Positions 37,686 through 46,700 of a stretch of 64,000 bases of DNA are shown here, piece after piece. The stretch's first letter is position 1. Each line of letters starts with the position of its first letter. The notes below the pieces were generated by a model. The model ran no database searches, was not told the origin of the DNA, and worked only from the letters and a program-made list of their open reading frames with translations. This DNA is from BD2-11 clade cluster bacterium bin43 (GTDB lineage Bacteria > Gemmatimonadota > Gemmatimonadetes > Longimicrobiales > Gaopeijiaceae), in the NCBI GenBank assembly GCA_002238605.1, contig MPMR01000003.1, forward strand, positions 124,001 to 188,000. Reading direction: 5' to 3'. The translations under genes and the position numbers were made by a program.

Positions 37686-38810
37686 TCAACTCGCAGCAGC
37701 CGACACGAATCGCCCTGACTGGCCCGTTAGCACACGGTCATTACCGAAAGCTCCATTCACCTTGCCGAGGAATGCCTCGAATCCTACGCTCACGGTGTGA
37801 TCCTTCAGATTTTCCCTGCCGAGTTCTTGGTCCTGTACGCCTATTGCGCATCGGACGCGAATCTCGAATGCCCTACTGTTGAGGTTGGGAGCGATCCCGA
37901 TGCTTGGGGACTCGAAGATAACTTGCTGAGTCTCAACGGTCCTACCCGGCGCCGTCCGCACGGAACCCACTCTTTCCACTGACCCGGCCAAGTCATCGAA
38001 CATGAGGCTCATCATGAACTGATACCCCTTCGCTTGAACCTTCGCTTTGAGGAGTTCCGAAAACGCATGGACGTTTTGAATCAACCAGATAACGTCCTGG
38101 GGTTTCGAATCAGCAGTGAATTGCTTGAACTTCCACCTCAGAAGCTGTGCAAGGTCCCTTACGGTCACCTCATCGATCAATTCGGAGATGCCTTTGACAA
38201 AGTCAACGATGTCGAACCCATAGCCCATGAAGCGCCCTGCGAGGGCCGAGCTTTTCTTCTTGAAGTGATCGGAGAACAGGTCCCTGACGCAGCCGCCATC
38301 GAAGTAGTAGTACCTGTTGTGGATCAGCGTGTCGAAAAGTTCGCGCAATGTCACGGCGCCGTCCGGCACGCCTTCGTAGTTTAGTCTTGGGATCGACCTG
38401 TCATTGAAGCGCGCTATCAGATCGCAGAGATTCCTTGCATGGGTGGCGATGAGTATCACGAAATCCCTTGTCTTCTGATCGTACTCCAAGTCGACTCCCG
38501 CGATATCGGCCTCGCCCTTCAATCGGCTACGGTTGTCGTTCCAAGCGTTGTTATCGTCAACGAACCCCTTGATAGAGCGACGAATCTCCTTCAGCAGGAA
38601 GACGACGCTTCCAAATACTTCTAATCGGTCATCGCCGTTCACTGAGTACCGACCGATGACGAAAGGACTGCTTGCTCGATATGGCTTACTCTCGTACTCT
38701 TGGTCGAGTTGTCCCCGTTTATAGAATGCAACATGCCCGTATAGCCTCCGGTCAACCTTCTTGTAGAGGAGCAGCATACGGTCTTCGGGCGTTAGCGATT
38801 GCTTGTTCAT
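37686..38810 (-). CDS. Unknown island protein, coupled to methyltransferase remnant
   Basis: A 374-residue protein of no family I recognise. It is mostly alpha-helical, with charged N-terminal and aromatic-rich central parts (HNRYYYFDGG, KKKSSALAGRFMGYGF). No signal peptide or membrane helix is seen. Its ATG overlaps the stop of the upstream methyltransferase fragment (ATGA), so the two were co-translated. In restriction-type loci the gene after a large methyltransferase often encodes a partner nuclease or inhibitor; nothing in this sequence shows which. Confidence 0.7.
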   Translation of the reverse strand: MNKQSLTPEDRMLLLYKKVDRRLYGHVAFYKRGQLDQEYESKPYRASSPFVIGRYSVNGDDRLEVFGSVVFLLKEIRRSIKGFVDDNNAWNDNRSRLKGEADIAGVDLEYDQKTRDFVILIATHARNLCDLIARFNDRSIPRLNYEGVPDGAVTLRELFDTLIHNRYYYFDGGCVRDLFSDHFKKKSSALAGRFMGYGFDIVDFVKGISELIDEVTVRDLAQLLRWKFKQFTADSKPQDVIWLIQNVHAFSELLKAKVQAKGYQFMMSLMFDDLAGSVERVGSVRTAPGRTVETQQVIFESPSIGIAPNLNSRAFEIRVRCAIGVQDQELGRENLKDHTVSVGFEAFLGKVNGAFGNDRVLTGQSGRFVSAAAS

Positions 38811-39583
38811 TTGAGCTCCAAGGACATGGTTGACGGGTCTCTTCCCTTCGACAACTGATCGAACGCTTCCAATACGTACCGCTGAGTCCGGTATTCGTCG
38901 AACTCCTTAATCTCATGTTGCTTGAGTGACGGAAACGAGGAACTCGGAGTTGGGGCGTCCAGGATCCACTCGACATCGGTCCGATCCAGCTGATACAAGT
39001 GCGAGAAGATGGCGTCCAATTCACTCTGGAGCCGGTGCCGCCGCGAATCGTTCCAACGGAACGGTCGGTCCTCTGGATAGCCGAGATCTGAGGCAAAACC
39101 TCCAAGCTCGTGGCCCGTGTACGCCAGTTCCAGCACTCGCGGAATCACGAGTTCCACCCAGCTACCGCCGCATCGCGCTTCTTCCAAGTACGCTTCCGGC
39201 AGCAAGACCGGAAGCTGCTTGACTATGAAGAAGTTCATGTTGACGCCTCCCACCGAGAACCGCGCGGCCCAGTCGAGGGGGATGGCGTTCATGTTGGCGA
39301 CCACGAGGGCGGCGGCGACCGCTGGCACTGTGTCGTAATCGACGACGGGCGCGCTTTTCCCCACGCCACCAGATGAAAGCCCTGTCGTAATCAAAGTGCG
39401 CTCGTTAGTCGCCGTGGTGATTCCTCGGAGGACCTGTAGCCAGGCACCGTGATCGACGCTTGCGACCGGAGCAGCGTTGCTCATGGCTGTCCCTCGGGTG
39501 GCGGCGGCGCCTGCCTGCCTTACAAGTAGTATTGCCTTCTCGAATCGAAGTGCTGCGGCAGCACAAACCGAGCGATCCGGCAA
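38807..39583 (-). pseudogene. C-terminal fragment of a large N6-adenine DNA methyltransferase (type IIG/Eco57I-like)
   Basis: The frame (258 codons) matches only the C-terminal recognition part of large methyltransferases: a TATNERT segment, then VANMNAIPLDWAARFSVGG, NMNFFIVKQLPVL, PRVLELAYTGHELGGFA, a RRHRLQSELDAIFSHLYQL stretch and the final EYRTQRYVLEAFDQL. The SAM-binding and NPPY catalytic parts, which should come before, are absent. The fragment begins near 39484-39583, at the border with the GC-rich core. It is either a remnant cut by the island's right boundary or a stand-alone derivative. Confidence 0.75.
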
Positions 39584-39680
39584 GATGCGCCCGATTCGGC
39601 ACCGTTACCGCGAAGCTCTGCGCAACCGAGAGGGCCGCCAGGGATGCCGAGCGGTGACCGACGCGCGGCCCCCCCCAGGG

Positions 39681-40913
39681 TCAGGCGTTCTGCCCGAAGG
39701 CCGCGTTCGCGTAGGCCCACTCCGCGCGGCTGAACCAGTCGAACACCTCCGTCCGGAACGCCAGCCAGTGGTCGTACACGCGCCGGTAGGTGGCGTCCGC
39801 GGCTGCGCGCTCCTCCAGGATCTCCTGCGAAGCCACGCGCGACACTTCCATGATCTCCGGCGAGAAGGCGCGCAACTGAACTCCGCCCTCGACGAGGCGC
39901 CTGAGGGCGGCCGGATTCCTCGCGTCGTAGGTGGTCTCGACGCCGTGCGCGGCTGAGCGCACCGCCACGCGGAAGGCCTCCTGATAGGTGGAGGGCAGTT
40001 CGTCCCACGCGTCGCGGTTGACCTGGAAGGTGGTCGAGGGTCCCGGCTCCCACCAGCCCGGGTAGTAGTAGAAGCGGGCGGCGTTCTGGAAGCCCAGCTT
40101 CTCGTCGTCGTACGGGCCCACCCACTCGACGGCGTCGATCGCGCCCCGCTCGAGGGCCGGGTAGATTTCCTGCGCGGCGAGGTTCTGGACGGTCACGCCC
40201 AAGCGGTCCATCACCTCCGCGCCGAGCCCGGGGATGCGCATCTTGAGCCCGTTCAGATCCTCCGGGGTCTGGATCTCGCGGCGGAACCACCCGCCCATCT
40301 GGGCGCCGGTGTTGCCCGCCGGGAAGGGCAGGATGTTGAAGTCCGAGAAGATCTCGCGGATCAGCTCGAGCCCGCCGGCATCGTACAGCCACGCGTGCTG
40401 CTGGCGCGCGTTGAGCCCGAACGGAACGCAGGTGTCGAAGGCGAGCACCGCCGCCTTGCCCGTGTAGTAGTAGCTCGGGCTGTGGCCCACCTGAACCGTG
40501 CCCTGCTGCACCGCGTCCATCACTTCGAACGCCGGCACCAGCTCGTTCGCCTCGTAGGCGCGAAGTTGGAAGCGCCCGTCGGTCATCGCGGCGAGCGACT
40601 CGGCGGCGCGGGTGGAGGTGTCGAAGATGGCGTCGACGGTGCGCGGATAGCTGGACGCCAGGCGCCAGCGCACGTTCGGGTTGGTGATCACCGCGGGAGC
40701 GCCACCTGCCCCGGCTCCCGCCTGCTCGTCGCCGCCGCACGACGCGGCCAGCACCCCGGCCGCCGCGGCTCCGACCGCCGCCTTGCCGAGGAACGCCCTT
40801 CTCTCCAGGGTCGGCGCCGCTTCCGTCAGGTTGCCGCCCTCGTGATCCGCCGCCGCGACCTCTGTGCCCGGCCGGCCGCCCTCGACCGTCCCGCTCCGGG
40901 AGTCGTTGTCCAT
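39681..40913 (-). CDS. dctP: TRAP transporter solute-binding protein DctP (TakP-like)
   Basis: Periplasmic binding protein for an organic acid, delivering it to a DctQM permease. It carries a Tat-type twin-arginine signal (LERRAFLGKA, 37-46) ending in a lipobox (LAAS-Cys59), so it is probably a lipoprotein. The body has the DctP fold, with GHSPSYYYTGK, a PFGLNARQQHAW segment and an EWVGPYDDEKLGF ligand region, like TakP-type keto-acid binders. The ATG at 40913 was chosen; an upstream frame is Arg-rich. The matching permeases are probably dctQM at 25.3 kb, now about 12 kb away. Confidence 0.9.
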   Translation of the reverse strand: MDNDSRSGTVEGGRPGTEVAAADHEGGNLTEAAPTLERRAFLGKAAVGAAAAGVLAASCGGDEQAGAGAGGAPAVITNPNVRWRLASSYPRTVDAIFDTSTRAAESLAAMTDGRFQLRAYEANELVPAFEVMDAVQQGTVQVGHSPSYYYTGKAAVLAFDTCVPFGLNARQQHAWLYDAGGLELIREIFSDFNILPFPAGNTGAQMGGWFRREIQTPEDLNGLKMRIPGLGAEVMDRLGVTVQNLAAQEIYPALERGAIDAVEWVGPYDDEKLGFQNAARFYYYPGWWEPGPSTTFQVNRDAWDELPSTYQEAFRVAVRSAAHGVETTYDARNPAALRRLVEGGVQLRAFSPEIMEVSRVASQEILEERAAADATYRRVYDHWLAFRTEVFDWFSRAEWAYANAAFGQNA

Positions 40914-41101
40914 GGGTACCCGATCCTTTGTGGGTTCTGCGTGTTTCCGTTGTGCGCTTCGGGCGGTCTCTCGCCGCCGTGGCACGCGCAAGTTAGCCAG
41001 AAGTCAGCCGGGGCGCACTTGTCCCCGGGGCAGGACACCGCTCCCGGATCGCCGCCCGCTCCGCGGGTCAGCGCCGTCCCCTTCCGTCGCAGGCACTCTT
41101 C

Positions 41102-42370
41102 TCAGCGACGCTCCTCTGCGACGACCGACGACGCGATCACCATCCCCAGGAACTCGTCGATGGCGCCTCCCTGGATCCAGCGCGCCACCACCACCAGGTC
41201 GTTCTCGCGATCGACGTAGACCAGGTTTGTACCCGCCCCACGGTGGCTGAACGACGACTCCGGCGTGCTCGCGTACGAGCGCTGGCCGGTGTTCAGGAAG
41301 AAGTTCATGAAGCCGTACATCTCGTTGACCGTGCCGGGCGTCTCGGCCATGTCCAGCCATTCCTCGGACAAGAGCTGCTCGCCGTCCCAGTTGCCCTTGT
41401 GCAGCGTGAAGTAGCCGAACCGGGCCTGATCCTCGGCGCTCAGGTTCATCCCACCGCCCCAGTGGGTCCCGCCGCTCACAGACTGCATCATCTCGCCGTC
41501 GACGTTCACCCACGAGTTCTCGTAGCCGTACCAGCGCCAGGTGTTGGATGCGCCGATGGGGTCCATGATGTGCTCGCGCAGCACCTGCGGCAGGGGCCGG
41601 CGCCAGACCTGGAGCGCCGCCAGGGCGAGCAGGTTCACGCGCACGTCGTTGTACTTGTAGGCCGTGCCGGGCTCGTTGCGCGGGCGGTTGCGGTTGGCCG
41701 CGACATCGCGCCCCGGCCGGTCGCCCCAGTCGGGCTTGCCCCAAAGGGTGCCTTCCCAGTCGCTGGTCTGCCTCAGCAGATGATCCCACGTGATCCTCTG
41801 GTTGTGTTCGGAGTCGAAAAGCGACACCGGGGTCGCCACGCCGCGCCCGTCGGCCTCCTTGCCGGGCTCGCCGTCGCCCACCGGCAGAATCAGCGGGGGC
41901 ATGTACTCGTGCACAGGATCGTGGACGTCGCGGATGAGGCGGCGGTCCCACGCCAGCCCCACCGTGGAGGAAAGGAAGCTCTTGGCCACGCTGAAGGTCG
42001 GATCGACGCGCTTCGTCTCACCCCACTCGGCGACGATGTAGCCATCCTTCACGATGATGCCGCTCTGCGGGCCCCGCACCTTGAGCGGGCCGATGGCCTC
42101 GTCGAAGGGCTCGGTGTTCCAGCTGAGCGCATGCGCCACCTCCAGGTCGCGCGGCGCCGTGCTCTCGCTTGCGACGGCGAAGTCGACCGCCTGCTGCAGG
42201 AGCTCGGGGTTCATCCCCATCGACTCCGGAGTCCTGCGCTCCCAGTCACCCGCCGGAGGGAAGTAGGCGTCCTGCGCCTGCAGGCCCGCTGCCCAGGGGA
42301 GGAAAGCGGCGAACAGCAAGGCGGAGAGGAGGATCGAGGTGGCCGGACGGGGCCGCTGTGCTGACTTCAT
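41102..42370 (-). CDS. Secreted serine hydrolase (beta-lactamase / esterase class C fold)
   Basis: A 422-residue exported hydrolase with a signal peptide (about 1-34). Penicillin-binding-fold triad: SVAK (Ser127-Lys130), a Tyr-x-Asn-type YKYND near 237, and a HRGAG in place of the KTG motif near 386. Such proteins are more often esterases or D-peptidases than true beta-lactamases. The ATG is preceded by GAGGTG; an upstream in-frame GTG is possible. Confidence 0.85.
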   Translation of the reverse strand: MKSAQRPRPATSILLSALLFAAFLPWAAGLQAQDAYFPPAGDWERRTPESMGMNPELLQQAVDFAVASESTAPRDLEVAHALSWNTEPFDEAIGPLKVRGPQSGIIVKDGYIVAEWGETKRVDPTFSVAKSFLSSTVGLAWDRRLIRDVHDPVHEYMPPLILPVGDGEPGKEADGRGVATPVSLFDSEHNQRITWDHLLRQTSDWEGTLWGKPDWGDRPGRDVAANRNRPRNEPGTAYKYNDVRVNLLALAALQVWRRPLPQVLREHIMDPIGASNTWRWYGYENSWVNVDGEMMQSVSGGTHWGGGMNLSAEDQARFGYFTLHKGNWDGEQLLSEEWLDMAETPGTVNEMYGFMNFFLNTGQRSYASTPESSFSHRGAGTNLVYVDRENDLVVVARWIQGGAIDEFLGMVIASSVVAEERR

Positions 42371-42466
42371 GGGAATCACCTCGTTGAGGGGCGAGAGATC
42401 GGTGACCGGTCGATGGGATATGATACGTCTCGGCGCGCGAGACGCGACAGGTGGCAGGCAAGCGGG

Positions 42467-43663
42467 TCACGCCACCTCGCCCACCTGGTGTCCCAGCTCT
42501 CTCAGTTCCGCGACGATCTCCGCGACGTGCCCGCGGCCGCGGGTCTCGATCTCCATCTCGATGCTGACGTGGCCCACGGAGATGTCCCCGAAAGCCCTCG
42601 TGTGTTCGATGTGAAGCACGTTGGCCCCGGCGATGGCGACCACGGCCGTGACCTCGTTCAGGTAGCCCGGCCGGTCGCGCACCACCACCCAGCGGCCCGC
42701 CCCCCGCCCGCGGTCGATGATCTTCGAGGCCACGTTCATGTCGATGTTGCCCCCGGAGAGGATGCACACGGTGACGTCGGCGGAGCCCGGACGGATCCTG
42801 TCGCCCAGAATCGCCGCCACCCCCACCGCCCCGCCGCCCTCGACGACCACCTTCTCCGACTCCATGAGAAAGAAGATCGCGCGCACGATCTCCTCCTCGT
42901 CGACCACGACCACGTCGTCCACGAGGGCCTGGATGTGCGGGAAGGTGCGGTCGCCGATGCGTTTCACCGCGATCCCGTCGGCAAGGGTGTCCGAGCGCTC
43001 CAGGTGGACCGGCCGCCCCGCCTCCAGCGATGCGACCGCGCCCGGCGAGGCCGACGCCTCCACGCCGATCACGCGGGCGCCCGGGCGGCGCGCCTTCACC
43101 ACGGTGGCGACCCCCGCGATCATCCCGCCGCCCCCGATGGGCACCACCAGCGTGGTGACGTCGGGCACCTGCTCCAGGATCTCCAGCGCCATGGTCCCCT
43201 GCCCCGCCATCACCGCGGGGTCGTCGAAGGCGTGGACCACGGTGAGCCCCTCCTCCTCGACCAGCCTGTCGACGCGCGCCATCCCGTCGGTGATGGTCGC
43301 GCCGGTCTGGATGACGCGGGCCCCGTAGCCGCGCGTCTTCGTCACCTTGATCAGCGGCGCCGCGTCGGGCATCACGATGGTGCACGGAATCCCCAGCCGC
43401 GCCGAATGGTACGCGAGCGCCTGGGCGTGGTTGCCCGCGCTGGCCGCGACCACCCCGGCCTCCCGCTGCGCCGGCTCCAGCAGGAGCAGGCGGTTCAGCG
43501 AGCCGCGGTCCTTGAACGAACCCGTCTTCTGCCGGAACTCGGTCTTGAAATGGACGCGCGCGAACCCGGACCGGTCGAGCCCCAGGGAGCGCGGGCAACC
43601 GGTCTCCACGATTCCGCCCCGGATGCGCCCGCGGGCCGCGATGATGTCGTTGCAGGAGAGCAT
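42467..43663 (-). CDS. ilvA: Threonine ammonia-lyase with C-terminal ACT domain
   Basis: PLP enzyme deaminating threonine (and serine) to 2-oxobutyrate and ammonia. The PLP Lys is Lys51 in GSFKDRG; SAGNHAQA is the substrate loop; GGGGMIAG near 178-185 holds the phosphate; an SGGN motif lies near 305. The ACT domain occupies about 322-398 and suggests amino-acid feedback. The 398-residue length matches the single-ACT form. The start is the ATG of MLSCNDI; a start further upstream is unlikely. Confidence 0.92.
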   Translation of the reverse strand: MLSCNDIIAARGRIRGGIVETGCPRSLGLDRSGFARVHFKTEFRQKTGSFKDRGSLNRLLLLEPAQREAGVVAASAGNHAQALAYHSARLGIPCTIVMPDAAPLIKVTKTRGYGARVIQTGATITDGMARVDRLVEEEGLTVVHAFDDPAVMAGQGTMALEILEQVPDVTTLVVPIGGGGMIAGVATVVKARRPGARVIGVEASASPGAVASLEAGRPVHLERSDTLADGIAVKRIGDRTFPHIQALVDDVVVVDEEEIVRAIFFLMESEKVVVEGGGAVGVAAILGDRIRPGSADVTVCILSGGNIDMNVASKIIDRGRGAGRWVVVRDRPGYLNEVTAVVAIAGANVLHIEHTRAFGDISVGHVSIEMEIETRGRGHVAEIVAELRELGHQVGEVA

Positions 43664-43799
43664 GTTCACTAACCTGCGCCGTGCTGGCGGCAACTCAAGG
43701 CCCACGCCCTCTTCGGCCTTGTCCCGTCCGCTCCGCTTTGGCTAGCTTTGGGCCGACGTCAGAACCCCCTCGGGTCTTCATCCAGCCGGAGATTCCTCC

Positions 43800-44090
43800 A
43801 TGATCGAATGGATCATTCCGTTCGCTCTCTATCCCAGCCTGGCCGCCCTCTACTACGGCGGCGCCCCCATCCGCTTCGAAGGCCCCGACAACGCGCGCCA
43901 GCTTCTGGGCGTATTTCTCGGGCTGGTCCTGTTCGTGGCCGTGTGGGGCGTGCTCAAGACGGTCATCCAGCCGATGACCGGGCCCATGATCGGCCTCGCG
44001 GTCGCGTCCCTGCTCGCGTCATTCGCGCTGCGCCCGGGTTGCAGGCTGGGATGCCGGCTGGTGGGCGTTCGGGTCGTCGACGACCAGTAG
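43800..44090 (+). CDS. Small membrane protein of unknown function
   Basis: A 96-residue protein with an N-terminal hydrophobic stretch, a central helix (LLGVFLGLVLFVAVWGVL) and a third (MIGLAVASLLASFAL), so two or three membrane passes. I recognise no family. It diverges from the threonine ammonia-lyase gene, and the shared gap of about 130 bases probably holds both promoters. Confidence 0.65.
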   Translation: MIEWIIPFALYPSLAALYYGGAPIRFEGPDNARQLLGVFLGLVLFVAVWGVLKTVIQPMTGPMIGLAVASLLASFALRPGCRLGCRLVGVRVVDDQ

Positions 44091-44189
44091 TCTTCCGACG
44101 CGCGTCTCGCGCGCACCGGCCCGGCCGCGTTTCCGGTTCGGGGCATCTCGCACCAGGCCATTTCGCCGGACGGCGGGCGGCCGCCCCCG

Positions 44190-44981
44190 TCAGTCCATCT
44201 GCCAGACGACAAGCAGCTGCAGAACGCTCTCGTCGCGGGTCGTTCCCAGCTTGTTGGTCCAGAGCTGGTACTCCACGCCCACGTGGAGGACGTTGGACGC
44301 CCCGGTCAAGGCCTGCCCCACGTCCCATCTGAGCTGGGGCTGGGCGAGCACGCTGCCCGGGTAATCGTTGCCCTCCTCATCCGTGATCGCCCCCATGTAT
44401 TCCGCGTGCCCGGTGAACGAGAACGACTGAGTGCCCAGCTGGAAGACGGAGAGCCAGCTTACGTCGAAGTTGAAGCTGTCGCCGGTGCTCGGCGCGCCGC
44501 CCGCGGCCAGACCGCTGCTGGCGTCGATGAAGGCCCCGAGAATCGTGTTCACGAAGATGAATCCGGGGACGTTCCAGCCGAGTTCCACGCCCGGCACGTA
44601 CTTCACGACCTTCGACTGGATGCCCAGGTTTACGCCAGCGACCAGGCGCACATCGTTCACAGGCCCGAAGCCGACGCCTCCTCCCGCCAGTGAACCCAGG
44701 CTCAGCGTCGGGTACCACTCCCCGTAGAGCTCCCGGTCGTTGAAGCCGTCCTCCACCCCGTCGCTCAGGTAGTCGAGGAAGAAGAAGGAGCCTCCCGCGC
44801 GCCATCCTCCGGCGTGTTGCAGCGTGAAGATGTGGGTCGGCTCGCTGGCGGCGGAGAACGGGTTCAGGATGCTGCCATACTGGTAGTTGAGCTCCAACTG
44901 GGCCGATGAGGGCGCGGGCGCAAGGAAGAACGCGGCAGCCGCGACGGCCGCGGGCAGGACGGTTGAGGATCGACGACACAT
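44190..44981 (-). CDS. Outer-membrane beta-barrel protein (Tsx/DUF5020-like)
   Basis: A 263-residue exported protein with a signal peptide (about 1-27, ending SSAQ). The mature part is a run of amphipathic beta strands ending in an aromatic-containing strand (LQLLVVWQMD), as in small outer-membrane channels. The spacing of aromatic and Gly residues (GSFFFLDYLSDGV, ELYGEWYPTLSL) resembles nucleoside-channel (Tsx) and DUF5020 proteins. Substrate is unknown. Confidence 0.7.
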   Translation of the reverse strand: MCRRSSTVLPAAVAAAAFFLAPAPSSAQLELNYQYGSILNPFSAASEPTHIFTLQHAGGWRAGGSFFFLDYLSDGVEDGFNDRELYGEWYPTLSLGSLAGGGVGFGPVNDVRLVAGVNLGIQSKVVKYVPGVELGWNVPGFIFVNTILGAFIDASSGLAAGGAPSTGDSFNFDVSWLSVFQLGTQSFSFTGHAEYMGAITDEEGNDYPGSVLAQPQLRWDVGQALTGASNVLHVGVEYQLWTNKLGTTRDESVLQLLVVWQMD

Positions 44982-45265
44982 GGTGAACCTGCCCTCCCCG
45001 GGATTCGCTCGCGGGCCTGAGTTCCCTTACCTCCGCGGCGCATTCTACGGGGCGGTGGAGCGTGCGGCCAGCGACCACGTGAGGGGAGCGGACCGGCGGA
45101 CGACGCCGTGCCGGCGGATGGAACACGCTCGACGGACGGGCGGACGAGCCCCGGCAAGCGAGCCCGGCGGAAACGTGGTATCCTGATGCGATACACCCGG
45201 CCGGGCGCGCCAGCCCGCTTCGCCGGACGCTCACGGCGTTCAGGGACTTTCGACACAGACACGTC
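44982..45265. other. Divergent intergenic region
   Basis: A 284-bp gap between the leftward barrel gene and the rightward endonuclease/phosphatase-family gene. No gene, clear promoter or RNA structure was identified. Confidence 0.4.
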
Positions 45266-46309
45266 ATGTTCTTCCCAGACAGCAGCCTGGTCTCTGCGCC
45301 GCGCCGGTACGCCGCCGCTTTCGCCGCTCCCGGATTCTTCTTCCTGCCCGCGCTGATCCCGGTCCTGATCGCCTGCGGCGCCGACGCGGTCGAACCACCT
45401 CCGCCGCCGGTCGAGCCCGATCCCGTCGCGCCGCAGCCCGTGCCGGAGCCGGCGGCGATCCAGATTCCCGCCCTGGGCACATCCGCGACGCTCGACGTCG
45501 CCACCTGGAACCTCCTCTACTTCGGGGCCGCGAACCAGGGGCCCGCGGACGAGCCCCTGCAGATGGCGCGCGTGCGGGATGTCATTCTGGGAACCGACTT
45601 CGACGTCTGGGGCGTGCAGGAGGTGACCGACGCGGACGCCTTCGGGACGCTGCTGGATCGTCTGCCGGGATACCAGGGGTTCCTTGCCAGCGATGGCTCC
45701 GTCGCCGGGGGCTCCGCCAGCTACGGCCGCGGAGAGCTGAAGGTCGGGCTCATCTACAAGACGGCGCTCGCGCAGGTGACGGGGGCGCGCATCATCCTGA
45801 GCGAACTGGACTACGAGTTCGCGGGCCGGCCGCCGCTGGAGGTGCAGCTGCGCGTGACGCTGGGTGGCGCGAGCCGCGATGTCGTCATGATCGTCCTGCA
45901 CGCCAAGGCCATCGCCGACGAGACGTCATGGGAGCGGCGCTTGGCGGCGGGCGAAGGCCTGCGGGAGTATCTCGACGCCACCTGGCCGGACCGTGCCGTG
46001 CTGGTACCCGGGGACTGGAACGACGACGTGGACGAGTCGATCACGCCGGGGCGGGACACGCCCTATCGTGTCTTCGTGGATGCTGCCCCGGAGTGGGTGT
46101 TTCCCACCGCCAGCCTGAGCGCCGCGCGAGAGCGGTCGATGCCGCGCTACACCGAGGTGATCGACCACATCCTCGCGTCGGACGAAGCGATGGCGTGGTA
46201 TGAGGAGGGATCGGCGATGGTGTACGAGGTGGACGACATCATCCCCGACTATCTGGACACCACCAGCGACCATCTTCCGGTGATGGCGCGATTCGCGCCG
46301 GGGGAGTGA
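45266..46309 (+). CDS. Secreted endonuclease/exonuclease/phosphatase family protein
   Basis: A 347-residue exported protein with a hydrophobic leader followed by a Cys (LIPVLIAC, about 31-38), so it is possibly a lipoprotein, then a Pro-rich linker. The EEP-fold metal-dependent hydrolase follows: TWNLLYF (about 80), the metal Glu in GVQEVTD (about 118), GDWNDDVD (about 248) and the catalytic SDHLPV near the C-terminus. The target could be DNA, RNA or a phosphoester. Confidence 0.88.
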   Translation: MFFPDSSLVSAPRRYAAAFAAPGFFFLPALIPVLIACGADAVEPPPPPVEPDPVAPQPVPEPAAIQIPALGTSATLDVATWNLLYFGAANQGPADEPLQMARVRDVILGTDFDVWGVQEVTDADAFGTLLDRLPGYQGFLASDGSVAGGSASYGRGELKVGLIYKTALAQVTGARIILSELDYEFAGRPPLEVQLRVTLGGASRDVVMIVLHAKAIADETSWERRLAAGEGLREYLDATWPDRAVLVPGDWNDDVDESITPGRDTPYRVFVDAAPEWVFPTASLSAARERSMPRYTEVIDHILASDEAMAWYEEGSAMVYEVDDIIPDYLDTTSDHLPVMARFAPGE

Positions 46310-46395
46310 GCGGAAGCCGGGCCTCCGGATGCGGCCTCGGGTTCTTCCGCGCGCGCGGAATCCGGGAGCAACCCGGGGGAGAAGCGCCTGGGGGC

Positions 46396-46668
46396 CTACT
46401 CGTCGAGCAGGCGGCGGTTGCGGACATCGCTGGCGCCCATCGAGATCCCGGAGCCGACTCCGGCTCCCACAAGCAGTCCGGCTCCGAGGCCCACCACGGG
46501 CAGCCAGGACAGGACGATGGCCGTCACCGCGCCTGCGACGATGCCCAGTCCGCGTTTCTCGACCCACGAGGTGTAGCGCAGGCGGCGCCGGACGAAACTC
46601 CTCGACTTCATGTGTGCGTAGATTCCGACCGCAGCCGCGATCCCCAATCCGATCAGCTCAAACATCAT
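46396..46668 (-). CDS. Small glycine-rich membrane protein
   Basis: A 90-residue protein with an N-terminal hydrophobic stretch (about 1-17), a basic loop (KSRSFVRRRLRYTSWVEKRG) and a Gly/Val-rich hydrophobic hairpin (about 40-75). It resembles small Gly-zipper membrane proteins. No function is known and its reality is moderately sure. Confidence 0.5.
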   Translation of the reverse strand: MMFELIGLGIAAAVGIYAHMKSRSFVRRRLRYTSWVEKRGLGIVAGAVTAIVLSWLPVVGLGAGLLVGAGVGSGISMGASDVRNRRLLDE

Positions 46669-46700
46669 GACACTCCTGTGACAGGCATCCCGGCCCCCTC

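Noticed and set aside
39584-39680. Second copy of the tRNA fragment at the right island edge
   Set aside because: Expected if the island were bounded by direct repeats, but no TGGGCACTGACGG-like sequence was found here or elsewhere in the window.
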